DNA of 64,000 nt from a virus. The DNA is taken from IMG/VR virus record IMGVR_UViG_3300033146_005950, positions 18,181 to 82,180 of that record. One strand, 5' to 3'. The first letter of the stretch is position 1; every line of letters begins with the position of its first letter. The notes under the pieces were generated by a model. That model was not told the origin of the DNA. It worked only from the letters and a program-made list of their open reading frames with translations, and ran no database searches. The translations under genes were made by a program, and so were the position numbers. Positions 1-8,657 of the stretch are shown in pieces.

Positions 1-489
1 AATTTTAATTTTCTGGAGATTTTTACTTGTTAAAATCTACAGAACTTGTTTTAGCTTTAGCTGAAACAATACAATAAAATAAAATAAAACTAAAATTATT
101 TAAGACTTATAAATTTTAATTTAAAATATTTCAATTCATATTTAAAATACAATTGTAGATAGTTCCAAATAAAATTGGAACTGAACCATTTTTTAAATCA
201 TCATACAGATGCTAAAAAATTCTAAAGAATTTGCTTCTCTATATATAATATAATAAAGGTAGGAGAGCACATCCACCATCGCTTTTTAGCTATTATTAAT
301 CAACACATTAACATTTAAGAAATTTCTTGAAAACTTTTCTAAGCGATTTTCATTTTTTTCTTAAGTCTTCATAAAAATAACTAATATTTGGTAATTTGAA
401 ATTAAAAATTTTTTAGTTTCAAAAAATAAATATAATTTAAATAAGATAAAAAAAAAATCAATAATTAAAAACATAGGACTTCGCAGATT
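1..489. repeat. Noncoding structured element, left copy of a large inverted repeat
   Basis: No gene is visible here. Bases 7-69 are an exact reverse complement of 48095-48157 (63 bp), bases 149-195 of 47884-47930 (47 bp), and 212-259 closely match 47799-47845. On the + strand it holds a series of hairpins: 13-43, 48-67, 161-182 (AGTTCCAA / TTGGAACT), 200-212 (CATC / GATG), 214-229 and 258-277 (GGTAGGA / TCCACC). Where the two copies differ, the last hairpin remains paired (GGA..CAC / GTG..TCC in the other copy), which suggests that structure is selected. It could be a structured RNA, a leader or a replication element. A late-promoter motif lies at 421-433, after the element. Confidence 0.75.
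421..433 (+). promoter_or_regulatory. Putative late promoter
   Basis: AAAAAATAAATAT, the recurrent late-type motif of this genome, lies about 57 bases before the 83-aa gene at 490. Confidence 0.5.
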
Positions 490-741
490 ATGATTAGCCA
501 CATACCAATTTGGGCAGGTAAAGCAAATAAATGGCCAAAACCCCCTTTGTATAAAAATCATATTAATAATAGTAAGTTATTTATTGAACCTCCAACTGCA
601 GTTTATTTAAATCATATTGATAGTAATGAATTATTTGCTGAGCCAGAAACTGCAGTTTATTTAAATCATATTGATAGTAATGAATTATTTAAAGCACTTT
701 CAACTTATAATTTTGAAATTGATAAAGATATTTTAACTTAG
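490..741 (+). CDS. Small repeat-containing protein of unknown function
   Basis: An 83-residue protein that I do not recognise. Its middle is built from an 18-residue unit (AVYLNHIDSNELF plus a five-residue linker) present twice almost exactly and once in degenerate form further N-terminal. The corresponding DNA (42 identical bases at 595-636 and 649-690) shows recent tandem duplication. The start is preceded by AGGAC ten bases upstream and by a late-type promoter motif. It lies 28 bases before the adhesin gene at 770 and is probably co-transcribed, so a small virion or fibre-associated role is plausible but not shown. Confidence 0.6.
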   Translation: MISHIPIWAGKANKWPKPPLYKNHINNSKLFIEPPTAVYLNHIDSNELFAEPETAVYLNHIDSNELFKALSTYNFEIDKDILT

Positions 742-769
742 TGAAAATAAAGGATATAAAAATAATATT

Positions 770-2056
770 ATGGCAGAATTAAATCATTTCCCGTTTTATT
801 TTGAAATTACTGCGACTGAAAATTGCCCACAAAATTTTTGGGAAGATTGCCGTATCAAAAATATTACAAAAAGTAATATTAGATTTGAGGATATTAATGG
901 AAATAATTTAGATAGGTATATAATGCATTTTAATTCTGCAATTGGGTCAGAAAGACTTACTGCTTATATCAAAATGCCCCAAATAACAGACTCAACAAAC
1001 ACATCATTTAAAGTCGTTTTAGATAAAGACGCTTCATTGACTTCATTAAAATCTGCGACTTATTATATGCCTGCTTACAATACAACATATTCAAATAAAG
1101 GAACCGACCATTCATTACGATACCCAATTTTTGCAGGTGAAACGAACCCAGGAACTGCGTTAGGGTCTTCAAATCAAATTACATTAGATTCAAACACAAG
1201 CATTGTAATTGATGAAAGTAAAACAGGTTTAGATAAAGGCTATATTGAATTTACAGGTGCAGCATCAGATCCTTGTATAATTACAATATTCGATACTGAT
1301 ATTCATACAAGATTTATGCACCCGGGAAATAGTTATTGGGATATTTTAGAATTTTCATTAAAAACACCAGCAACAATACCAGATAAATTTGAAATATTAA
1401 ATTTTACAATTTCAAATACAACTTCAAATGTTGCGCCTGATGCGAACACGAGGGCGGACGATTTTTCAGATCGCACAACGGGTACTAACACAGTTCTTGG
1501 AAGTATAATGTATATGAACACTCCAACGAATGACGACCAATCAAAATTTGTATATACAAATGCTTATAATACTCCTAACAGTGATCATTTTTTTAAAAAA
1601 ATATTCAATACAAATGACACTTTAACTCCAAACACTTGGTATAATTTTAAAATGATAATGGGTAATGTTGGGGATAATTATAATATAAATTCTCTTAATA
1701 ATGTTATAAGTAACAACAGTAATGCAGACTCTATTGCTTATCTTGATGACAGTTATCTTTCCAGAATTATTAATAATGATTCTTTTATCGGGAGAATAAA
1801 TTTAGGAAGTTTGGACGGTAAAACATTTAATTATGACACCAATTATACAAGTATTGGAGACCACACAAAAGGAAATTGTCCAAATATAAAATTTTCAAAT
1901 ATAAATTTACAAACTATAATGTTTGAAACGGGCGGTAGTGCTGACTGGTATGATGAGGGGGATGTTGGCGCAGATAAAACAATTTATTCAACTGAACAAA
2001 TAACAGCGATAAATAGAAATATTCAAAATAATGCAGATTATGTAATTGTTCTTTGA
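770..2056 (+). CDS. Virion adhesin-like protein with N-terminal DUF2341-like domain
   Basis: 428 residues. The first ~100 residues have the look of DUF2341 domains (FPFYFEIT, a DCRIKN..RFED segment, then AYIKMPQI), a domain found in secreted and receptor-binding proteins. The rest is rich in Asn, Thr and Ser, typical of beta-structured surface proteins, with a possible concanavalin/LamG-like part around residues 140-390. No signal peptide or membrane segment is seen, as expected for a virion component. AAAGGA lies about 15 bases before the ATG, a long spacing. It follows the 83-aa gene and ends at a bidirectional terminator shared with the ligase gene. A tail-fibre tip or receptor-binding role is inferred. 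Confidence 0.55.
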   Translation: MAELNHFPFYFEITATENCPQNFWEDCRIKNITKSNIRFEDINGNNLDRYIMHFNSAIGSERLTAYIKMPQITDSTNTSFKVVLDKDASLTSLKSATYYMPAYNTTYSNKGTDHSLRYPIFAGETNPGTALGSSNQITLDSNTSIVIDESKTGLDKGYIEFTGAASDPCIITIFDTDIHTRFMHPGNSYWDILEFSLKTPATIPDKFEILNFTISNTTSNVAPDANTRADDFSDRTTGTNTVLGSIMYMNTPTNDDQSKFVYTNAYNTPNSDHFFKKIFNTNDTLTPNTWYNFKMIMGNVGDNYNINSLNNVISNNSNADSIAYLDDSYLSRIINNDSFIGRINLGSLDGKTFNYDTNYTSIGDHTKGNCPNIKFSNINLQTIMFETGGSADWYDEGDVGADKTIYSTEQITAINRNIQNNADYVIVL

Positions 2057-2070
2057 TTTAGAAAAGAAAA

Positions 2071-2106
2071 GAGGAGCAACTTTTTAAAATAAAAAGCCAC
2101 TCCTCC
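2071..2106. terminator. Bidirectional terminator between convergent genes
   Basis: Imperfect hairpin (GGAG..CTTTTT / AAAAAG..CTCC) between the ends of the adhesin gene (+) and the ligase gene (-). Confidence 0.55.
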
Positions 2107-2141
2107 AATCCAACAAAACAAAACAAAAGAATTTTTTTTTT

Positions 2142-3566
2142 CTAACTAAGTCCTAAGACCATATTTTGATTTTCTTTAATTTGCTGCAATGTATCAGCAA
2201 CATTTTTATCAGTTCTAATTTCATTAAAGCTTGGGTGCAATAAAGAATAATTCATATCAACATCGTGACTCAAACCACAGCTTTTTACTTCAATTATTTT
2301 ACCGATATATTTTTCTTTATTATTCCAAATTTCATCTCTTAAATCTTCTTTAATTCCACCAGGATCACTTTTCAATAAACCATCTTCACTTTCACAAATA
2401 AATGAACCGAGGCTTCCTTCATATTTAGTTCCTTTATTTCCTTCATTAAAACCAATTATTTTCAAATCAACAGTAAGTTCTAATTTCATTTTAATTTGAT
2501 AAACAGGTTTGCCATCTTTCCATAGTCCTGAATTTGATTTAAGAATTGCACCTTCTTCACCAGCTGCTAATAATTTTTTAAATTCTGTCATTGCTTCTTC
2601 AAAATTATTTACTATTTTATAATTTATAAAAGAAATATTTTTTGTGTCAGCAACTGCAGTTTCTAATAAATTTCTTCTTTCTTCCCTAATTAATTTAAAC
2701 TCTTCACCACTTCGATAATTTTCAAGCGGCACAAAGTCCCAAATAGTTGCAGTAATTCTTTTCTCTGCTTCAGTTATTGAAATTGAATTTGATTTTTTAA
2801 ATTTTTCTTTATCTTTTTCTGTATTTATACCGTTTAATTCTTTTTCCCTAATCTGAGAAATTGCATTAATAATCCCATTTGCTTTATACCTATCAAAGCC
2901 TTTCACTAAAAGTTCTCCGTTTAAAACAACATTATCAAAAGGCAAATTATAAGCAATTTCAACTGCTTCTTTATAAAAATTAAAACCATTAAAATAGCTT
3001 TGTTTACCTGAGCGTGAAAATATTTCAACTTCATTATTATTCACAATTATATTTGCATATCTTCCGTCCATTTTTGTGTTTAATTCTACACTATTTCCAT
3101 TTTCAAATAGTTTTTTTGCTTTTTTCTCACTGTAAGAAACAGCGCCCATATAAGGAGTTGTTTTTATAAAGTTTTTTCCAAATGCTTTATTTATTGATTT
3201 AATGTTGCAACCAAATTTTAAGTTTCTATCAAAAATCGAGAAAATTAATTCTTGATAATCTTTATCTTTATTATTCAATAAACTTGACACTAAATCAAAT
3301 AAATCATTACCAACGACTTCTCTATTATATGCTTTCTGTAATAATGATAAAATTGAAATATTAATTGTATTATCACCTTCAATATAATTCTTTCGTAGAT
3401 AAGAACCGCTTATCCCAAAATTGTATGTATTTGAATAAACTAATTTAATTATTTCAAAGTCTTCATCAGTCAGCTTATTTTTATAATTTGTTAAAATTTC
3501 AATTTTTGCAATTGAGCCTGGCTCATTTTTCATTTCATTTATCAATTTTATTAATACATTGCTCAT
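2142..3566 (-). CDS. ATP-dependent DNA ligase (T4 gp30-like)
   Basis: 474 residues, close to T4 DNA ligase (487). It seals nicks in phage DNA during replication and repair. Nucleotidyltransferase motifs are visible: motif I with the adenylated lysine in NTKMDGRYA (about residue 166), motif III around VVLNGELLV, motif IV in EEGAILKS (about residue 350) and motif V in YQIKMKLELTVD, followed by an OB-fold-type C-terminal part. The start has AAAGG eight bases upstream. It is the last gene of a minus-strand group with 3635-5287. A DNA ligase call rather than RNA ligase rests on length and the KMDGR core. Confidence 0.92.
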   Translation of the reverse strand: MSNVLIKLINEMKNEPGSIAKIEILTNYKNKLTDEDFEIIKLVYSNTYNFGISGSYLRKNYIEGDNTINISILSLLQKAYNREVVGNDLFDLVSSLLNNKDKDYQELIFSIFDRNLKFGCNIKSINKAFGKNFIKTTPYMGAVSYSEKKAKKLFENGNSVELNTKMDGRYANIIVNNNEVEIFSRSGKQSYFNGFNFYKEAVEIAYNLPFDNVVLNGELLVKGFDRYKANGIINAISQIREKELNGINTEKDKEKFKKSNSISITEAEKRITATIWDFVPLENYRSGEEFKLIREERRNLLETAVADTKNISFINYKIVNNFEEAMTEFKKLLAAGEEGAILKSNSGLWKDGKPVYQIKMKLELTVDLKIIGFNEGNKGTKYEGSLGSFICESEDGLLKSDPGGIKEDLRDEIWNNKEKYIGKIIEVKSCGLSHDVDMNYSLLHPSFNEIRTDKNVADTLQQIKENQNMVLGLS

Positions 3567-3634
3567 TTTTCAAACCTTTTTAATATTTTACAATTACTTT
3601 ATATTATCAGAAACGAAACACCTCAGCAATTAGT

Positions 3635-4063
3635 TTAACCAAGTGCACCGTATTGTTTTTTAACAAACTTTTTAGCAGCTCTTAAATATGCTCTTGAATT
3701 ATAAGCGCCAACAAGACCAAATTTATCTTTAGGATATACTGTTTCTCCATACTCAGAGTCATCTTCTTCACGAACGTCAAATAAATGTACTAAAGTTTTA
3801 TAATCTTTATTTGACAGACCGGTGATATTTTCGTATGCGAATTTATCAACAAGGTCGCCAAAATGCTGGTCAATATCAGCAGTTTCAACATTTCCATAAT
3901 TTTCATCGATTAAATCAGCGAGATCATCAAGTTCAAAAAGACTATAGTTTTCCTTTTTAAACATCTTTTCTATGAAATTATAATAGTCGTCTTCAGTTGG
4001 GCGTTGAGATTTATTTATTGGCTCTTCAGTCATTTGGTTTAGTTCAGATTTTGTAAAATTCAT
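3635..4063 (-). CDS. Hypothetical acidic protein
   Basis: 142 residues, unrecognised. The N-terminal half is strongly acidic (NYSLFELDDLADLIDEN region) and the C-terminal ~40 residues are basic and aromatic (SRAYLRAAKKFVKKQYG). There are no membrane segments or metal-binding motifs. It lies 14 bases downstream of the 101-aa gene and upstream of DNA ligase on the same strand, so it is probably an early or middle gene of that cluster. Confidence 0.7.
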   Translation of the reverse strand: MNFTKSELNQMTEEPINKSQRPTEDDYYNFIEKMFKKENYSLFELDDLADLIDENYGNVETADIDQHFGDLVDKFAYENITGLSNKDYKTLVHLFDVREEDDSEYGETVYPKDKFGLVGAYNSRAYLRAAKKFVKKQYGALG

Positions 4064-4076
4064 TTTCTTATCCTTT

Positions 4077-4382
4077 TTAATATTTTATTTTTACTTTATC
4101 GCTTGTTAAAATATAAGTAAACGATACATCAGGCACTTGGCCTTTTTTAAAAATTCCCCAACCAGTGCTTTTTGAGTCATCAAGATTATATTTTTTACAA
4201 TCAAAAGCAGATGACCGTACTAATTGTGCAAATTTATAATCTATATCGCTTGCTCCTCTATTTTCATTAAATTCTTTATTAAATTCTTCTAACCATTTTA
4301 ATGTAGCGTCCGGGTACCCATCATAATGTTTGTACAAAACAAAGTCACAATTTTCGATTAAAATATTTGCATTAGTGCTCAT
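4077..4382 (-). CDS. Conserved small phage/bacterial protein of unknown function
   Basis: 101 residues. The pattern (N-terminal beta strand, YKHYDGYPD, then FAQLVRSSAFD and STGWGIF) resembles a widely distributed family of phage and plasmid proteins with a YxHxDGYP core. To my knowledge no function is established. It lies 2 bases after the 300-aa gene and 13 bases before the next one, so it belongs to an operon led by the duplicated leader at 5288-5480. Confidence 0.7.
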   Translation of the reverse strand: MSTNANILIENCDFVLYKHYDGYPDATLKWLEEFNKEFNENRGASDIDYKFAQLVRSSAFDCKKYNLDDSKSTGWGIFKKGQVPDVSFTYILTSDKVKIKY

Positions 4383-4384
4383 TT

Positions 4385-5287
4385 TTAGTTTTCCCCTTCA
4401 ATAAAAGACATAATTTTTATTAGTTCATCAATTGATTTAACTTTAAGCGAAATATTTGCATTATATTCTTTATCTTCATTTTCATCAAAATCAAGATTTA
4501 TATTCATTTTAGCTTGAGATTTTTCGTTATTAATTTTAAAACTATATTCATCATAAGAAGAATATTCAGCACCCCTTTTATTAATGCGTCTGTATTTGCG
4601 TTCTGCATTGAAAATAACATTACCCTCTTTACGATTTGCAAATTCTGATAATAAGCTTTTTCTATTTTTCTCATACATATTTTTCTTCATTTTCAGAATT
4701 TCATCATTATATTTATCCACTGCTTTATTATAAAGAGTTTGAAGATTTTTGTATGTCCTAAAACACCTGCTAATATCATAACTTTCATAATTGCCGTCTT
4801 TAAAGTTGACAAAGTGGTTATTAAATTTTAGCTTATAAGCAAACTGTTTTATTGTTATTTCTTTTTTATAATAATATTCTCTATCATATTCACCCTTTTC
4901 TATATTTTCTTTATACACTTCAATTATTTTATCATAAAGATTTTCCCAACCATTATCATTACCATAAGTTTCTTTTAACGCTTTTTTTACATTTATTTTT
5001 ATATCTGACTCAAAATATCTGATCATAAAAGGATCTTGCATTGTAACATCTTGAATAATTTCAAAAACAACTTCAACACCATCAACAGTTTTCAGATGTT
5101 TTATATCTTCTTCTATTTTGTTATATTCCTTTTTCTTAATTTCATAATTTTTTTCTGCGTTTTCAATCTCTTTCTTAATTTTTGAATCTATATAATCATC
5201 AATTTTTTGTATTGCTTTGTTATAAGCAACTTTATTTACGTTTCTCATTTTTTCTACCATCTTGATTTCTTCTTTTGTAAGTTCCAT
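4385..5287 (-). CDS. Hypothetical coiled-coil protein
   Basis: 300 residues, very rich in Lys, Glu and Asn, with a predicted long coiled coil at residues ~15-65 and another around 180-215. The C-terminal ~100 residues are likely beta-rich. No known domain is recognised. The start codon has a strong AAAGGAG site. It is the first gene after the duplicated leader (5288-5480) and probably heads an early transcript running to DNA ligase. Confidence 0.7.
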   Translation of the reverse strand: MELTKEEIKMVEKMRNVNKVAYNKAIQKIDDYIDSKIKKEIENAEKNYEIKKKEYNKIEEDIKHLKTVDGVEVVFEIIQDVTMQDPFMIRYFESDIKINVKKALKETYGNDNGWENLYDKIIEVYKENIEKGEYDREYYYKKEITIKQFAYKLKFNNHFVNFKDGNYESYDISRCFRTYKNLQTLYNKAVDKYNDEILKMKKNMYEKNRKSLLSEFANRKEGNVIFNAERKYRRINKRGAEYSSYDEYSFKINNEKSQAKMNINLDFDENEDKEYNANISLKVKSIDELIKIMSFIEGEN

Positions 5288-5480
5288 TTGGTAACTCCTT
5301 TGTTTTGTTGTTTTGTTATATTAATAATATATAACAAATTTTAAGTTAAATATGCTTTTTTATAAAGAAAAAGTGTAACTTATTATAAATCAATAAGTTA
5401 CAAAATGAAATTTTTTTGTTTTATTTTTCTGTTTTTTATAAAGTATTAAAAATCAATGGTTTATAAGTTTACATAAAGAT
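5288..5480 (-). promoter_or_regulatory. Duplicated leader/promoter region, copy A
   Basis: About 190 bases nearly identical to 25407-25598, in both cases immediately upstream of a minus-strand gene. It contains a perfect 10-bp hairpin (GTAACTTATT / AATAAGTTAC, 5375-5401), a second palindrome near 5320-5340 (GTTATAT / ATATAAC), and ends in a strong ribosome binding site. It is probably an early promoter with a structured 5' leader. The exact promoter boxes cannot be assigned from sequence alone. Confidence 0.65.
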
Positions 5481-5497
5481 TTGATATTAGCTAATTT

Positions 5498-5932
5498 TTA
5501 AGAAAATCTTGGTGCTTGTATTTTTGAAGGGTCAAACCGTCTGTCTTTCAAATAGCTTGAAACTAAGTCCCAACTATTGTTTTTTATTGAATAAAAAGTC
5601 CAAGTATTTATTGCTTCATCAAACATATAAATATAAATTATATCTAAATTATCTGCGATTTTAATTGCACTTTGAAGTCTTGAAGTTTTACCTGGCAAAT
5701 ATTCTGTTTTTTCTCCACTTGGGATATAATCACCATTTGATTTTATTTTTAATATTGAACCTTCTAAAGTATCGAAATCTAAATCATCTGGGGTAACGTT
5801 TGGTTCCTCACCTTTTCCTCTTAATGTTTTGCCAAGACTTTGAATTCTTCCGCCTCTCTCAACGACATTATATTTATAAATTGTATTTTGTTTATTTGTT
5901 GTAATTAGCAACGCTTGCTGGTTCATAGCCAT
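5498..5932 (-). CDS. Hypothetical protein, probable late gene
   Basis: 144 residues, unrecognised. It has a beta-rich N-terminus (LLITTNKQNTIYKYNVVERGG), an acidic central loop, and a second beta segment with IIYIYMFDEAINTWTFYSI. There are no membrane segments. A late-type promoter motif (5975-5987) precedes it, divergent from the baseplate operon at 6030, which suggests a virion or assembly role. The ribosome binding site AAGGAG lies just before the ATG. Confidence 0.65.
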   Translation of the reverse strand: MAMNQQALLITTNKQNTIYKYNVVERGGRIQSLGKTLRGKGEEPNVTPDDLDFDTLEGSILKIKSNGDYIPSGEKTEYLPGKTSRLQSAIKIADNLDIIYIYMFDEAINTWTFYSIKNNSWDLVSSYLKDRRFDPSKIQAPRFS

Positions 5933-5974
5933 AATAAGTATTTCTCCTTAAAAAGTTTACTTTTGATTTTAATA

Positions 5975-5987
5975 TATTTATTTTTAA
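5975..5987 (-). promoter_or_regulatory. Putative late promoter
   Basis: Reverse complement reads TTAAAAATAAATA, about 40 bases upstream of the 144-aa gene ending at 5932. Confidence 0.5.
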
Positions 5988-6000
5988 AAATAAGAAGCTT

Positions 6001-6013
6001 CAAAAATAAATAT
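6001..6013 (+). promoter_or_regulatory. Putative late promoter of the baseplate operon
   Basis: CAAAAATAAATAT on the + strand. If transcription starts 6-8 bases downstream, as at T4 late promoters, the ATG at 6030 would have almost no leader. This favours the ATG at 6063 as the start of the next gene. Confidence 0.55.
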
Positions 6014-6062
6014 ATGTATAAGTATTGCAATGACATTAAAAATTAAAGGTTTTGAAAATAAT

Positions 6063-8633
6063 ATGGCGAATAATGAGCAAAACAGAGCTGAGAAAAGAGC
6101 ACAGCAATATAAAGACTTTATTGCAAATAACAGTCAGCGAAAAAATGATAAAAATACAGAAAATTTAATTAAAGCTATAAATGAATTAAATAAAAATCTT
6201 AAAAATACAATTAAACCTACTGTATCTATTAAAACCAATTCTATTAAAAACAGTTCTAATAAAGAAACGACAACTGTATTAAAAACTTTAATCGATGAAA
6301 ATAAAAAATGGCGCACTGAAAATAAATCAACTTATATTAATAACTTTAATAAAATATCTACAAACTTAATAAAAAGTCAAAATGATAATAAAAAAGATTT
6401 AGCTAAAATATTTAATACAGTTAAAAATAATAATAAAGAACAAGATTTAAAAAAAGACAAATCTAAGTTAGTAAGTTTAAATGTTTTAAATAAACCTGAT
6501 TCTAAATCAGATGAACAAATAAAAATAGAAAGAAAGAAGCAAGAACAGCTTGATAAATCAGAACATAAAATAGAAATAAAAGACTCAAAAAATCTAAGTA
6601 CTTTAGTTTCAATTTCAGATTTAATGTTAAAGAAATTTGATAATCTTGGTAAAGACAACAAAGATGAAAATAAAGATGATAATAAAAAACAAGAACAAGA
6701 TTTAAAAAAAGGCAAATTTAAGTTATTAAATATTTTAAAGGGTGTAGGTTTAATAACTGCAATAGTCACTGGACATTGGTCACCATTTTTAAAATCATTA
6801 GCAATAGGTCAACAGTCAATAAAAAAGATGTTTGCAAATATAATCAATGATGTTGGCGGTGGTTATGTAAAAACAGCGTACAGTACAACTAAAAACTTTT
6901 TCAGTAATATTTGGAATGGTGCAAAAGATGCTGGAAAACGTATTCCCAAAGATGGTCTTGATGATGCAGCAAAAAAACCAAGTATATTTAAAAAAGGTGC
7001 AGATTTAATTAAATCTGGGGCAAATAAAGTAAAAACATTTGCTGAACCTGTAATATCAAAAAGTAAAAGCGCAGTAAGTAAAGTTGGAAAAGGTGCAGCA
7101 GGCGCAGTAGGTGCTGTAGCAAATAGTACAAAATCAGTTTTAAAGAACGGTATTGAAACTGGTTCAGCTGCAATGAAAAATGTTAAAAGCGCAGTGGGCA
7201 AAGTTGGAAAAGACGCAGCAGGCGCAATACTTGATAAAACAGGTCTTAAAAAATTAATTGCATCTGCAATGGCACCCGTTAAAACTTTAACAGATAATGT
7301 TGGAAATATTGTTGCTGGTAAACTTGGTTTACTTAGTAAAGGTTCTAAAACAGGCACAAGCGGTATTAAAGCACTTGGCAAAGAATTTGGTGAAAAGAAA
7401 ATAAAGAAAATTATTGGTAGCAAAGTAGCAAAATTTATCCCTGGTGTTGGGGAACTTATTTCTTTATATTTTGCAACTGATAATTTTATGAAAGGCGACT
7501 GGGGCGGCGGTTTATTAGATTTAGCTTCACTTGGCGTTGGGCTTGGTAGTGACTTAACCGGTGCTTTAACATTTGGTGGGGGAAAAATTGCTGGGTCAAC
7601 AATACAAATACCTATAATTGCGGCACAAATATTACACGATTTAAATAATATTAAAACTGGAAAAATTAATACTTTCCGCCCTGGTTTAACTGATAAAATT
7701 TTCAATACGAAAAAGAATAAATCGTACAAGGCAAGTAAATCAAATGAGACTGGCGATTCAAACGCTGCAAATAGTTTTAATAAAAAATATACTAAAAAGG
7801 CAATTACTAAACAAGATTTAAAATTATATGCTGCCAATAAAAAAGGCTCAAATGCATCTGTTTTAGATTCTAAAAAATTATCAATGCCCAATCCTACTTT
7901 AACAGAAAGTGAAAACAAATGGAAAAATAATGTTTTTGTAAAAGCTTTCAAAAAGGTAAAACAAATAATAAAACCAGAGGAGCTCCCTGCGAACATTATT
8001 CCTAACAGTGATAATTTAGATTTTAGTGGGATTATACCAGACGCATTAAATAATTTACAAGGATTAGCAGCAGACTATCAATTGTTGCACCCTGAGAAAC
8101 CTAACTTATTTTTGAATTCTGCTTACAGGAGTTATGAAGACCAAGTAAGATTATATAAAGAAAAAGGACCGGGTTGGGCTGCTGTTCCTGGAACAAGTAA
8201 ACACGGTTTTGGTTATGCTTTTGATTTAAACAGTGCTGAAATGAACCAAGCAGATAAAGATGGCTTATTATCAAAATGGGGATTTGTGAGACCTATGGTG
8301 AAAGAACCTTGGCATATTCAATCAAAAATTAGTGGGGATAAATATTCTTCTAATAAAACAAATAATATTGCCGATACTCCTAAACCAGCAAAAAGCCAAA
8401 TTGGGGATTCAAACCCTGCTGCATTAAACCCATTTGTTAAAAAAACAGTAACAGTATCAAATAATAATAATCAATTTGATAGTAATTATAAATCATCAAA
8501 TAATAATGTTGTCGTTGTTGCTTTAGATAAAGCTTCAATAAAAGCATTATTAGATGGTCAAGATAATATTGCAAATAAATATAATATTAAAATGACATCA
8601 ACACCTGAAATAAATATAAACGGTAGACTTTAA
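6063..8633 (+). CDS. Tape-measure-like tail protein with C-terminal M15 peptidase domain
   Basis: About 856 residues from the ATG at 6063, which has AAAGG upstream; an in-frame ATG at 6030 would give 867 but has no ribosome binding site. Residues ~1-230 are Lys/Asn-rich coiled coil, ~240-600 hold Ala/Gly-rich hydrophobic stretches typical of tape measure proteins, and ~670-770 form a D,D-carboxypeptidase-type M15 domain. The zinc motifs are visible: SxHxxGxAxD as SKHGFGYAFD, then EPWHIQ. The protein probably spans the tail lumen or hub and locally digests peptidoglycan during injection. It is the first gene of the tail operon reaching 12226. T4 itself carries its lysozyme in gp5, so this arrangement is different. 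Confidence 0.7.
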   Translation: MANNEQNRAEKRAQQYKDFIANNSQRKNDKNTENLIKAINELNKNLKNTIKPTVSIKTNSIKNSSNKETTTVLKTLIDENKKWRTENKSTYINNFNKISTNLIKSQNDNKKDLAKIFNTVKNNNKEQDLKKDKSKLVSLNVLNKPDSKSDEQIKIERKKQEQLDKSEHKIEIKDSKNLSTLVSISDLMLKKFDNLGKDNKDENKDDNKKQEQDLKKGKFKLLNILKGVGLITAIVTGHWSPFLKSLAIGQQSIKKMFANIINDVGGGYVKTAYSTTKNFFSNIWNGAKDAGKRIPKDGLDDAAKKPSIFKKGADLIKSGANKVKTFAEPVISKSKSAVSKVGKGAAGAVGAVANSTKSVLKNGIETGSAAMKNVKSAVGKVGKDAAGAILDKTGLKKLIASAMAPVKTLTDNVGNIVAGKLGLLSKGSKTGTSGIKALGKEFGEKKIKKIIGSKVAKFIPGVGELISLYFATDNFMKGDWGGGLLDLASLGVGLGSDLTGALTFGGGKIAGSTIQIPIIAAQILHDLNNIKTGKINTFRPGLTDKIFNTKKNKSYKASKSNETGDSNAANSFNKKYTKKAITKQDLKLYAANKKGSNASVLDSKKLSMPNPTLTESENKWKNNVFVKAFKKVKQIIKPEELPANIIPNSDNLDFSGIIPDALNNLQGLAADYQLLHPEKPNLFLNSAYRSYEDQVRLYKEKGPGWAAVPGTSKHGFGYAFDLNSAEMNQADKDGLLSKWGFVRPMVKEPWHIQSKISGDKYSSNKTNNIADTPKPAKSQIGDSNPAALNPFVKKTVTVSNNNNQFDSNYKSSNNNVVVVALDKASIKALLDGQDNIANKYNIKMTSTPEININGRL

Positions 8634-8657
8634 AAAAGCATAGGAGAAAATTTTATT

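Noticed and set aside
1-300. Hairpin-rich element considered as a tRNA or tRNA-like gene
   Set aside because: There is no cloverleaf arrangement, no GTTCGAAT-type T-loop and no CCA-adjacent acceptor stem; the hairpins are spread over 270 bases.
6863-7996. A 377-codon open frame opposite the tape-measure-like gene
   Set aside because: It is antisense to a gene with clear domains. Its hydrophobic, Phe/Leu/Pro-rich composition is the expected complement of a Lys/Ala-rich gene, and it has no start signal.
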